Below, piece by piece: positions 1-7,487 of a DNA stretch of 64,000 nucleotides. The stretch is from CAZIAK01 sp964537035 (GTDB lineage: Bacteria > Planctomycetota > B15-G4). Location: contig CAZIAK010000005.1 of the NCBI GenBank assembly GCA_964537035.1, positions 62,001 through 126,000 of the forward strand, given 5' to 3'. The position numbers were made by a program, and so were the translations under genes. The notes below the pieces were generated by a model. That model made no database searches. It saw nothing but the letters and a program-made list of their open reading frames with translations, and was not told the DNA's origin. Each line of letters opens with the position of its first letter. Positions within the stretch are counted from its first letter, which is position 1.

Positions 1-1
1 C

Positions 2-256
2 GCCGCCCCCATCGCCCTCTCCAGCGCAGGCGTTCTCGACGGACGCAAAGCCACCAGCTACCCCAGCTTTGCCGACCATCTCCCCGAGACCCGATACAGC
101 AACGAGCGAGTCTGCGTGGACAACCACATCACCACCAGCCGATCCCCGGGCACAGCCCTGGAGTTCGCCCTGAACCTGGTAGCGCAGCTCACAAGCCAGA
201 CCCGAGCAGACGAACTGGCCGCTGAGATGCTGGCCACCCGACCGCCCGCCGGCTGA
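2..256 (+). CDS. DJ-1/PfpI family protein, C-terminal part (cut by window start)
   Basis: The plus-strand frame is open from base 2 and ends with TGA at 254-256, giving 84 residues of a protein that starts before the window. The translation has the features of the C-terminal half of DJ-1/ThiJ/YajL proteins: a segment reading AAPIALSSAGVLDGRKATSY, a later ITTSRSPGTALEFAL motif, and a helical end with an AAEML segment. Family members are small class I glutamine-amidotransferase-like proteins linked to glyoxalase or deglycase activity and oxidative-stress protection. The nucleophile-elbow cysteine would lie just upstream of base 1 and cannot be checked. Family assignment is firm; the exact activity is not. 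Confidence 0.85.
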   Translation, partial: AAPIALSSAGVLDGRKATSYPSFADHLPETRYSNERVCVDNHITTSRSPGTALEFALNLVAQLTSQTRADELAAEMLATRPPAG

Positions 257-305
257 GTCAAACCCCAGCGGAGCGCCAAAGTCACCCTGATTCTCCACCG
301 AGGAG

Positions 306-404
306 GGCGCCCCTGTTTCTCACCAGGGGGGTCTGCAGCGAGTGTGGAGGCGCAGCCGACCCTGTCTGAGCGAAACGGCCCCCCTGGTGAGAAGCAGGGA
401 CGCC
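306..404. terminator. Long inverted repeat between convergent genes, probable bidirectional terminator
   Basis: Arms 306-332 and 378-404 are reverse complements at 24 of 27 positions. Two of the three differences become G-U wobbles in plus-strand RNA. The loop is 45 nt. The repeat sits between the plus-strand DJ-1-like gene and the minus-strand BNR gene, which is where a shared terminator would lie. There is no T-run on either side. The rest of 257-440 shows no gene. Confidence 0.5.
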
Positions 405-440
405 CGGCGCAACCACCACCAGGGATGACCCGAGACGTTC

Positions 441-1553
441 CTAGCCCACCACGCGTACGGCATAGATCGGCGGCAAATGCTCGCTCACCGTGGCCCAGCT
501 GTCCCCCTGGTCCTCGCTCACCCAGAGCGACCCCGTGGTGCTACCGAAGGCGAGAGTCTGCCCCGAGCTGTCCACATCGAGGGCGTGGCGATAGACCAGA
601 TCGTAGGCGTGGCGCTGAGGGAGTCCCTTGCTCAGCACATCAAAGCTCTGCCCCCCATCACGGGTGCGTGAGACGACGACGCTGGCCCCCCAAGGATAAC
701 GTTGGTCGTCACGCACCGCCGGGACGAACCAGGCGGTCTGGGGATCTGCGGGATGGACCGCCACAGGAAACCCGAAGCAGCTCGGCTCGCCGGCGGTGAT
801 CTCCTGCCAGCTCTTGCAGCCGTCCACCGTGCGCCAGATGCCGTTGTGGTGCTGGGTCCAGAGCACGTCGGGGACGTCGCGACATTGAACGATGCAGTGG
901 GGGTCCTGGATGTTCGGGTTGAGCTGCTCTTCGTCCGGCATGTACCGGGCCACCATGCCGGTGGCCTGCAACTCCCAGCTCTCTCCCCCATCGCGGCTGA
1001 CCCACGCCCCGCCGCAGGACACGCCTACGGTGATGCGCCGGGAGTCTCTCGGGTCGACACAGATCGAGTGCAGCCCCGGCAGGTCAGCGCCTCCCCCGAA
1101 CCACTCACGGCGCCGCTCGTCGTCCCAGAGCGCTCTGACCAGGGACCAGCTATCACCCCGGTCGTCTGAGCGAAACAGCCCCCCGGGGAGGGTGCCGCAC
1201 CAGAGCGTGTCGGGCTGGTCTGGCCCCCCCGCCGCCAGGGACCAGATCAGCTTGAGCGACCAGGCCACGTCGGGCTGGCCCCCGGCTGCAGGATCGACGG
1301 GCTCGTCCGGCTGCTCGGGATAGATGGGCACCCCGACCTCGTGCCACTCCCCGCCAGGCTCCTGGCGATGGATCTTGCAGCCGAAGTGGCCATGGTCGAG
1401 GGCCGCGTACATGGTGCCGTCCCGAGGATCGGCAAGGACCACCGACACCGGGTCACCAAGGAACGCGACCTGCTCATCGATCTCCCAGGTCTGGGCCTCT
1501 CGGCGCACGGTGAAGAGCCCTTTGCGCGTGGCGACGAGTAGCGTGGTTCCCAT
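441..1553 (-). CDS. BNR/sialidase-like beta-propeller protein
   Basis: This 370-residue protein has no signal peptide. It opens with GTTLLVATRKGLFTVRRE and carries repeated Asp-box-like motifs (S-x-D-x-G-x-x-W), for example SDDRGDSWSL, SRDGGESWEL, TRDGGQSF and SEDQGDSWATV. These are the signature of BNR/VPS10-type beta-propellers. Catalytic sialidase residues are not evident, so it is better read as a propeller of unknown ligand. Its start lies 5 nt after the stop of the MoaD/ThiS gene on the same strand. The two are almost certainly co-transcribed, and this pairing may reflect a shared function. Product family is well supported; the role is unknown. Confidence 0.8.
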   Translation of the reverse strand: MGTTLLVATRKGLFTVRREAQTWEIDEQVAFLGDPVSVVLADPRDGTMYAALDHGHFGCKIHRQEPGGEWHEVGVPIYPEQPDEPVDPAAGGQPDVAWSLKLIWSLAAGGPDQPDTLWCGTLPGGLFRSDDRGDSWSLVRALWDDERRREWFGGGADLPGLHSICVDPRDSRRITVGVSCGGAWVSRDGGESWELQATGMVARYMPDEEQLNPNIQDPHCIVQCRDVPDVLWTQHHNGIWRTVDGCKSWQEITAGEPSCFGFPVAVHPADPQTAWFVPAVRDDQRYPWGASVVVSRTRDGGQSFDVLSKGLPQRHAYDLVYRHALDVDSSGQTLAFGSTTGSLWVSEDQGDSWATVSEHLPPIYAVRVVG

Positions 1554-1558
1554 GTGGT

Positions 1559-1828
1559 TCAGCCTCCCGAAAGTGCCTGCATGACCTGGATTTCGCTCTC
1601 TGGCCCCACGGAGTCGCTCAACCGATCACGGTCCACGAGGGGCACGCCGTTCACGAAGACGCGCATGTGCTGGCGCAGGCCGCCCTGGTCATCAAGCACG
1701 TAACCCCGAGCGCGAGAGTTCCCCGCGAACACTGCCGCCAGCACCTCGGCCACGGTTGTCCCCGACGCTTCGGTGGGAGGACAGGACACGTGGCGCTGGA
1801 TGTTCGGGGTGAAGGTGACGGTCACCAT
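1559..1828 (-). CDS. MoaD/ThiS family ubiquitin-like sulfur-carrier protein
   Basis: The protein has 89 residues, a typical MoaD/ThiS length, and ends in Ser-Gly-Gly. The terminal Gly-Gly is what the family needs for adenylation and thiocarboxylate formation. Visible family features are an N-terminal strand (VTVTFTPNIQRHV), a central TVAEVLAAVF helix, and a VFVNGVPL strand followed by an S-E-I-Q-V segment. The minus-strand start has a purine-rich GGGAG about 6 nt upstream. It precedes the BNR gene by 5 nt. No MoaE, MoeB, ThiF or ThiG is nearby, so it may serve a pathway other than molybdopterin or thiamine. It could supply sulfur to a partner encoded elsewhere. Confidence 0.82.
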   Translation of the reverse strand: MVTVTFTPNIQRHVSCPPTEASGTTVAEVLAAVFAGNSRARGYVLDDQGGLRQHMRVFVNGVPLVDRDRLSDSVGPESEIQVMQALSGG

Positions 1829-1985
1829 GGCTCACTCCCTCGGGCAAAGGACCCCGGCGATCAGGGCAGGGTCAGCACGCTAAGCCCTGCCTCGGGCGCT
1901 CGTCAATCTGCAGTTCATGGCTGGGTCGGGGCTGGGGCCTGGCTGGCCCGTTGCGCGCCCGTCGCCCACAGGGGACGATGGAGCC

Positions 1986-3095
1986 ATGATTTCCTCCCTG
2001 CTGGCCCCCCTGCTGCTGACCCTCGCCACCCTGGCCCAGACCGCCCCGGGCGATACCGCCACCGCCACCACGGCCCAGTCCCCTCAGACGGCCCCCGTCC
2101 CTCAGCCAACGCAAGACTCCCCCGTCCAGGAGTCCGAGGCGCCGCTCCAAGATCACGAGGTCGCTCGCATCGACGGCGTGAGCATCTCGGCGGACACCTT
2201 TTACCGCTACCTCTCTCTGGTCTACGCCCGCCTCCCTGAGGGCAACCAGGCCCTCGATCAGTTGCTGCTCGAGGAGATCCTTCAGCAGCGGGCGGCAGCG
2301 GCAGGCATCACGGTCGAAGAGGCCGAGGTCGACGAGGTCTTTGCCGAGCTCGACGCACGCGCGAGAGAGGCCACCGATGGCGCCATGGGCTTGGCGGACA
2401 GCGTGGGTCCCGAGCGGGCAGAGGCCCTGCGCCATGGCGTGAGCCTGGCCACGATGCACCGCAAGCTGGTCGCCCACGAGCAGGGCCTGGAGCGCCCGGC
2501 CGACGTGGACGACGCCATGCTGCAAGACTGGTTGGATCGGGCCTTCGAGACCGCAGATGTCCAAGAGGCCTCTCTGGGCGACGCCATCGCCGTGACCTGG
2601 TCTGGTGGCAGCCTGACCCGCGCCACGGTGGGTGCCCGCATCGCACAGATCCTCACGCCCGCCGATCTCACCGGGCTGCTCACCGAGCTGCTGGGCATCC
2701 ATGCGATCCGCCATCGGGCGGCGGTCATGGGCATCGAAGTGACCCCCGAGGCCGCCGCCGACGAGCTGCTCGAACGACAACAGCAGGTGAGCAGCAACCC
2801 AGATGCCGCCGGCGTCAGCTACGCAGACATCGTGGGCCAGGTCTACCAGCGCAGCACCGCAGAGTTGGTGGCCAGCCCCAAGTTCGGGGCCGAGGTCCTG
2901 CTACGCCTCATGGTCGACATCGAATGGGACGAACCCAGCCTGGCCAGCCTCTTCGAATCTCAGCGCTCGCTGTTCCAGGAGCAGCTCGGTGGCCCGGTCG
3001 AGTTCGAGCAGGCCCGCTTCGCCGTGATCAAGAAGGTCCGCCAGGGCATGTACCAGCAGCTGCTGGCAGCCAGTAGTATCGTGCGTCGCTTCTGA
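1986..3095 (+). CDS. Exported SurA-N-like protein without a recognisable PPIase domain
   Basis: The start at 1986 is chosen because it gives a clean signal peptide (MISSLLAPLLLTLATLAQTA) followed by a Thr/Pro/Gln-rich linker. An in-frame start at 1917 would bury it. The mature part has two helical segments resembling the N-terminal domain of SurA/parvulin-type chaperones: residues about 55-115 (VARIDGVSISADTFYRYLSL) and about 205-300. No parvulin catalytic domain is evident. Length is 369 residues. It lies 49 nt upstream of three EutN/CcmL genes on the same strand, suggesting co-transcription even though it is exported and the shell proteins are cytoplasmic. Family assignment rests on pattern only. 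Confidence 0.55.
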   Translation: MISSLLAPLLLTLATLAQTAPGDTATATTAQSPQTAPVPQPTQDSPVQESEAPLQDHEVARIDGVSISADTFYRYLSLVYARLPEGNQALDQLLLEEILQQRAAAAGITVEEAEVDEVFAELDARAREATDGAMGLADSVGPERAEALRHGVSLATMHRKLVAHEQGLERPADVDDAMLQDWLDRAFETADVQEASLGDAIAVTWSGGSLTRATVGARIAQILTPADLTGLLTELLGIHAIRHRAAVMGIEVTPEAAADELLERQQQVSSNPDAAGVSYADIVGQVYQRSTAELVASPKFGAEVLLRLMVDIEWDEPSLASLFESQRSLFQEQLGGPVEFEQARFAVIKKVRQGMYQQLLAASSIVRRF

Positions 3096-3144
3096 CCAGA
3101 GTCTCAGCAAGCCTCCCCTGCAAGCTTCCCCTGGAGCCCTAGAC

Positions 3145-3471
3145 ATGTTCATCGGCAAGGTCGTCGGTACCGTCGTCTCGACCATCAAGGACGAGAAGGT
3201 CGAAGGGCTCAAGCTGCAGATCGTCCAAGAGGTCGACGAGCACATGGCGCCACGCAAGAAGTACGTCGTGGCTGCTGACACGGTGGGCGCGGGTCCGGGC
3301 GATCTGGTGCTCTTCGCCCAGGGCAGCTCGGCTCGGCAGACGACCCTGACCGACGGTCGCCCCATCGATGCGGCCATTTTCGCCGTGATCGATTCGTGGG
3401 ACGTGGACGACCGGTTGGTCTACCAGAAAGAGGGCCTGAGCCACGCGGGCCTCGATCCCGCCGAGGTCTGA
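3145..3471 (+). CDS. EutN/CcmL family microcompartment vertex protein, copy 1
   Basis: This 108-residue protein begins with MFIGKVVGTVVSTIKDEKVE, the N-terminal strand pattern of EutN/CcmL (BMC-P) proteins. It continues with the family features L-Q-I-V-Q, VAADTVGAGPGDLVLFAQGSS and IDAAIFAVIDSW. BMC-P pentamers cap the vertices of bacterial microcompartment shells. It is the longest of three tandem paralogs and has a C-terminal extension of about 15 residues. The next copy starts 3 nt after its stop. No BMC-H or BMC-T hexamer gene is present in the window, so the compartment type cannot be inferred here. Confidence 0.92.
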   Translation: MFIGKVVGTVVSTIKDEKVEGLKLQIVQEVDEHMAPRKKYVVAADTVGAGPGDLVLFAQGSSARQTTLTDGRPIDAAIFAVIDSWDVDDRLVYQKEGLSHAGLDPAEV

Positions 3472-3474
3472 GCG

Positions 3475-3762
3475 GTGCATCTCGGCAGGGTCATCGGGCG
3501 GGTGGTCGCCACCCGGCGCAGCGAGGGTTTGACGGGAGCGAAGTTCTTGCTCGTCCGTCCCCTCGACGAGTACGGCGAAGCCTGCGGACCCACCCTGGTG
3601 GCCTGCGACGTGGTCGACTCTGGCCCCGGCGACATCGTGCACGTGTGCGACGGCCGGGAGGCGACCTTGGCCTTGCCTGAGACGTTCGTACCCATCGACG
3701 CCACGATCGTAGGGCACGTCGAGCAGTTCTCCCATCGCAGCACCCGAGGTCAGCGACCGTGA
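3475..3762 (+). CDS. EutN/CcmL family microcompartment vertex protein, copy 2
   Basis: This 95-residue protein starts with GTG at 3475, directly after the stop of copy 1. The pattern HLGRVIGRVVATRRS, then LVRPLDEYG, VACDVVDSGPGDIVHVCDG and PIDATIVGHVE, matches the EutN/CcmL fold. The glycine-rich SGPGD loop, typical of the pore-side turn, is intact. Its stop overlaps the start of copy 3 in a GTGA, so the three genes are translationally coupled. It is clearly diverged from copies 1 and 3, suggesting long-standing paralogs rather than a recent duplication. Confidence 0.9.
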   Translation: MHLGRVIGRVVATRRSEGLTGAKFLLVRPLDEYGEACGPTLVACDVVDSGPGDIVHVCDGREATLALPETFVPIDATIVGHVEQFSHRSTRGQRP

Positions 3763-4055
3763 GGATCTGCCGGGTTGTCGGCACGGTGGTGACGCCGGTA
3801 CAGCATCCCTCCTATGACGGTCAGCGACTGCTGGCCGTGCGGCCGGTGGACCCCGATGACTCCCTTGCTGACGACAGGCTCTTCATCGCCGTCGATCGGG
3901 CTCAGGCAGGGGTGGGCGATCTGGTGTTGCTCATGGCAGAGGGCTCCTCGGTCCGGGACATCGTGGGCCAGCCTGAGGCCCCCATTCGCTGCGCCGTGGT
4001 CGGCGTGATCGATGAGGTCGCGGTGGACGGCGAGGTGCTGTACCCCGAGTCCTGA
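3759..4055 (+). CDS. EutN/CcmL family microcompartment vertex protein, copy 3
   Basis: This 98-residue protein starts with GTG at 3759, overlapping the stop of copy 2. Features shared with BMC-P proteins are RICRVVGTVVTPVQHP, LAVRPVD, VDRAQAGVGDLVLLMAEGSS and IRCAVVGVIDEV. The usual SGPGD loop is AGVGD here. Together with copies 1 and 2 it forms a vertex-protein triplet. Distinct BMC-P paralogs in one locus usually make different pentamers of the same shell. The triplet ends at 4055, with no further co-directional gene for about 400 nt. Confidence 0.9.
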   Translation: MRICRVVGTVVTPVQHPSYDGQRLLAVRPVDPDDSLADDRLFIAVDRAQAGVGDLVLLMAEGSSVRDIVGQPEAPIRCAVVGVIDEVAVDGEVLYPES

Positions 4056-4451
4056 TCGGCTGCGCCTGCCCCCGATCCACTCGCAGCCGCCCTCTCCGAG
4101 GCCTTCGCTGCGACCCTCTCGCAGCCACGAGAGTCCCCACGAAGAGGCCCTACGGGTCTGATCTTCCTAAATATGCCCTGATTTGAATATTTAAGGCCAG
4201 CTCCACTTCACTCCTGGGGGGGCCCGATCGATAGGGGTCTCTGTCCATTCTTCCGGGCATCACATGGCAACTGAGAGGAAGCCGAGCCGCACGCTGCGGC
4301 TCGACACGAATCTGAGCAAGTCGAGTGAGTGGAAGGGGGACCGCGAGTGATTGCTCGCGTGGAGGACCTGGACCGCCTGCCGGCTGTCCGAGGGTCACGT
4401 CACACACCATCGATGCTTGCCACAGGGCAGCACCCCATCGGAACGCAACTC
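4056..4451 (+). promoter_or_regulatory. Intergenic leader with an AT-rich inverted repeat (TAAATAT-N12-ATATTTA)
   Basis: These 396 bases hold no convincing gene. The notable feature is 4168-4174 (TAAATAT) with its perfect reverse complement at 4187-4193, separated by 12 nt and lying in the most AT-rich patch I noticed in this part of the window. It could be an operator or promoter for the FG-GAP gene that starts at 4452. I could not assign convincing -35/-10 boxes. Confidence 0.35.
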
Positions 4452-6533
4452 ATGAAGCTCACTCCGTCATTCTCACTTCTGGCAGCGGCCCTTGTGCCCC
4501 TGCTCGCAGGTGCCACGACGGCGCAACTGCTGACGACCAATCGGCCGACCAGTGGCGCCACCAACCCAGAGACTGTCAACCGCGAGGTCTCCTTGCAGTG
4601 GCTACGTAACGCAGGAGCCACCTGGGCCGGAGCCGAAGCTGGCGCCGGCGTCGGGCGCACTGTCTCAGCCGCTGGCGACGTCAACGGCGACGGCATGGAC
4701 GACATGCTTGTGGCCGCCTACGAAACCAGCGACACGGCAGCCCCCGGAACGGTCTACGTGATCTTCGGGGCCGACCACGCCTTGCCCGAGTTGACCACTC
4801 TCGAGTCGTCCATCCTCTCGACCTCCACACCCCAACGGGGCGGCGGTCTGGGACAGATCGATGTGGGTGCGGTGGACGCACCGGGCTTCGCTACCCTGCT
4901 CGGCGCCCAGACTGGCGACCGCACCGGTGCTGGCCTGGCCGCTGCGGGTGACGTCAATGGTGACGGCATCGACGACCTGCTCGTCGGCGCCCCTCGCTTC
5001 GACGGCGCGGCTGGCCAGGACACCGGCGCCGTCTACCTGATCTACGGCACCACCAACTGGCCTGAGACCATCGAGTTGTCCCAGCTGACCTCCACCCAGG
5101 GCACTGTCATCGAGGGTCGCAAGTACAACGACCGCCTCGGTGGCGCAGTGGCCGGCGTGGCCGACATGAACGGTGACGGCAACGACGACATCGCCATGGG
5201 TGCCTACAACGCCACACCGCCATCGGGCGGCGGCGGCTTCTCCATCCTGCCGACCCAGGCTGGCCAGACCTTCGTGGTCTTCGGCGACAGCGCCCTCGGC
5301 GCCAGCTTCAGCCTCAAGGGCATGGGCTCTGCGGGCATGGTCATCAACGGGGACAACTTCGGCGACCAGTCCGGTCGTGCGATCGCCTCTGCTGGTGACA
5401 TGAACGGCGATGGCCTGGGTGACCTGATCATCGGCGCCCGTCAGCACAGCGCCATTGGCCTCCCCGACAGTGGTGCTGCCTACGTTGTCATGGGCAACGC
5501 CGCCCTCGGTGGCCGCCTCGACCTGGGCACCTTGGCCGACGCTGGCATGACCATCATGGGCGTGGAAGCTGGTAGCCATCTGGGCTGGGCCGTGACTGGT
5601 GGCTCGGACATCAATGGTGACGGGTACGACGACATCGCCATCGGTGCGCCTGACTACGACTCGAGCCCCTTCGGTGGTTCGAACGAGGGTCGCCTGTACA
5701 CCGTCTTCGGGGCGCAGACCATGCCCTCGAGCCTCGATCTCTCCAGGCTCAACGAGCCCGGCCAGGTCAACACCGGTGGCCCCCACGGCGGCTTCGTCCC
5801 TGCGGGCAGCGGCGGCTCAGGACGCGTCTCCGGTGCTGGCACCACAGCCCAGAACAAGCCCCTGGGCGGTTCGGTCGTCACCGGCGCCGAGATCGGTGGA
5901 CGGGCCGGCTCGGTCCTGGCCCTGGGCGGTGACATGAACGGCGACAACTTCGGCGATCTGCTCATCGGCTCCGCGGCGAACAGTGACACCTTCCTCGTGC
6001 ACGGTTCCCTTGCTCCCCCGGTAAACCTCAACCTGGCCAATCTCTCTTACCGTGGCCTGGTCCTCGAGGGCGTCAGCAACAGCCAGTCCCTGGCCTTCGT
6101 TGGCGACATGAACGGCGACAAGTTCGACGACTTGGTTGTGGGCAACAGGAACGACCTGCACCAGCGCATGTACTCTGCGGGCACCGCCACCCTGTTGAAG
6201 GGTGCGTCCCACATGCTGCAGGCGACTGGCCAGCTCGCTGGCGGGTCTGTGTTCGAGATGATCGTGCACGGCACAGCGAACCAGCCTTGGCTGCTGATGG
6301 TGTCAGCCAGCTCACTCGACCAGGCCATCTTCACCGGCCGTGGCGCCTGGTGGCTGGGACCTCACTTCGACGTCCTGAACAAGACCCACGGCGACAACGG
6401 TGAGACCTTGATCAGCGTGGCCATCCCTGCCGTCGCCATGGTCAATGGTGCGACCGTCTACTGGCAGGCCATCGAAGCCTCGACCGGCCGGCATCTCGAC
6501 CTGACTCAACTGCTCGAAACCACCGTGGACTGA
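4452..6533 (+). CDS. Exported FG-GAP (integrin alpha-like) repeat protein
   Basis: The start at 4452 is preferred because MKLTPSFSLLAAALVPLLAG is a typical signal peptide; an upstream in-frame start at 4329 is not. The 693-residue product has seven FG-GAP motifs with calcium-binding D-x-N-G-D-x-x-D loops, such as DVNGDGMDDMLVAA, DVNGDGIDDLLVGAP, DMNGDGNDDIAMGA, DINGDGYDDIAIGAP and DMNGDKFDDLVVG. These repeats fold as a beta-propeller. The last roughly 100 residues form a separate beta-rich domain ending LLETTVD. The FG-GAP protein at 7488 has a similar C-terminal domain. It is probably secreted or surface-attached; ligand unknown. A strong terminator follows. Confidence 0.88.
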   Translation: MKLTPSFSLLAAALVPLLAGATTAQLLTTNRPTSGATNPETVNREVSLQWLRNAGATWAGAEAGAGVGRTVSAAGDVNGDGMDDMLVAAYETSDTAAPGTVYVIFGADHALPELTTLESSILSTSTPQRGGGLGQIDVGAVDAPGFATLLGAQTGDRTGAGLAAAGDVNGDGIDDLLVGAPRFDGAAGQDTGAVYLIYGTTNWPETIELSQLTSTQGTVIEGRKYNDRLGGAVAGVADMNGDGNDDIAMGAYNATPPSGGGGFSILPTQAGQTFVVFGDSALGASFSLKGMGSAGMVINGDNFGDQSGRAIASAGDMNGDGLGDLIIGARQHSAIGLPDSGAAYVVMGNAALGGRLDLGTLADAGMTIMGVEAGSHLGWAVTGGSDINGDGYDDIAIGAPDYDSSPFGGSNEGRLYTVFGAQTMPSSLDLSRLNEPGQVNTGGPHGGFVPAGSGGSGRVSGAGTTAQNKPLGGSVVTGAEIGGRAGSVLALGGDMNGDNFGDLLIGSAANSDTFLVHGSLAPPVNLNLANLSYRGLVLEGVSNSQSLAFVGDMNGDKFDDLVVGNRNDLHQRMYSAGTATLLKGASHMLQATGQLAGGSVFEMIVHGTANQPWLLMVSASSLDQAIFTGRGAWWLGPHFDVLNKTHGDNGETLISVAIPAVAMVNGATVYWQAIEASTGRHLDLTQLLETTVD

Positions 6534-6559
6534 CCCTCCCTCAACGCGTGTTCAAGCTG

Positions 6560-6605
6560 ACGGCGGCCTCGTGGGGAGATCCCCCACGGGGCCGCCGTTC
6601 TCGTT
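6560..6605 (+). terminator. Rho-independent terminator after the first FG-GAP gene
   Basis: Arms 6560-6576 and 6582-6598 pair over 17 bp with a single wobble and a 5-nt loop (AGATC). A T-rich TTCTCGTTGT follows. It lies 26 nt after the FG-GAP stop. Because it is nearly symmetric it may also help terminate the opposing hydrolase gene. Confidence 0.85.
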
Positions 6606-6655
6606 GTGCCGCCTCTGCGCAGCTCATGGCCGAGGCCCTGTGCCTGCACCTGCGG

Positions 6656-7312
6656 TCAAGCGGGATCCGCAGAAGGGCAGACGAAGCAGACCGTGGCAGC
6701 AACCCCTGAGCGAATGGCCTGTAGCCGACGATGAAACAGGTGCCCCGCTCCGGGGACAGGAGTCACCAGGTGAGGTCGATCGACGGTGGCCAGCCAGTCC
6801 TGCACCGCCTGGGCAGAGACCAGCTCGTCCTCCAGGGCGTAGATCACCGAGAGTGGCTTGGCGGATTCCAAGGCTGCGCTGAAGTCGTAGAAGTTCACCG
6901 GCGGAGCCACCGCCAGCAGCCCGGCCACCCGCTCATCTTGCGCGGCCGCGCCGATGCCCACCCAGCTGCCGAACGAGAAGCCGGCGACCAGCAGCGAGCC
7001 CACACCTCCGCCGACCAGCTGGGCGGCATGGTCCATGGCGGCCCGCACGTCACTCTGCTCACCGACGCCGTCGTCGTGTCTGCCCTCGCTCTCGCCGACC
7101 CCGCGAAAATTGAAGCGGATCACATGCAAGCCCAGGCGTGTGAGGGCCTTGGCCACGGTGAAGACCACCTTGTTGTCCATGGTCCCCCCGTGCAGAGGGT
7201 GAGGATGGCAGACGACGGCCGCCCGTGGCCCCCCTTGGCTGAGCGGGCCCTGGGGCAGGTCATGAATGGCCGCCAGGCGGCCCGCGTCGCTGTGGAGATC
7301 GATTTTCGGCAT
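6656..7312 (-). CDS. Alpha/beta hydrolase (COG2945-type)
   Basis: The 218-residue protein has the signatures of short alpha/beta hydrolases: CHPHPLHGGTMDNKVV near the N-terminus (oxyanion region), FNFRGVGESEG, the nucleophile elbow GFSFGSW (Ser in G-x-S-x-G), an acidic residue in YALEDELV, and the catalytic His in PGAGHLFHRRL. It has no signal peptide or membrane segment, so it is probably cytoplasmic. Substrate is unknown; the family is annotated as putative esterases or peptidases. It is transcribed divergently from the second FG-GAP gene across a 175-nt gap and converges on the first. Confidence 0.88.
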   Translation of the reverse strand: MPKIDLHSDAGRLAAIHDLPQGPLSQGGPRAAVVCHPHPLHGGTMDNKVVFTVAKALTRLGLHVIRFNFRGVGESEGRHDDGVGEQSDVRAAMDHAAQLVGGGVGSLLVAGFSFGSWVGIGAAAQDERVAGLLAVAPPVNFYDFSAALESAKPLSVIYALEDELVSAQAVQDWLATVDRPHLVTPVPGAGHLFHRRLQAIRSGVAATVCFVCPSADPA

Positions 7313-7487
7313 GGGCGCCTTCTAGCACGCCAACCCCTGGCAAGGCCACCGCACGGCGGACAAACGCGCAACTGACCGCTTTACTCCGCTTGGGACCGCG
7401 CCGATATGAAGGGCAGTAGTCTGCGATGGATTGAAGGGCGCGTTGCGTTGCCGCCAGTGTCCATGGCCTCACCCTTGGTACAGCATC

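Noticed and set aside
4665..5786. 373-codon minus-strand open frame opposite the first FG-GAP gene
   Set aside because: Repetitive Val/Asp/His-rich translation is the antisense of FG-GAP repeats, not a protein.
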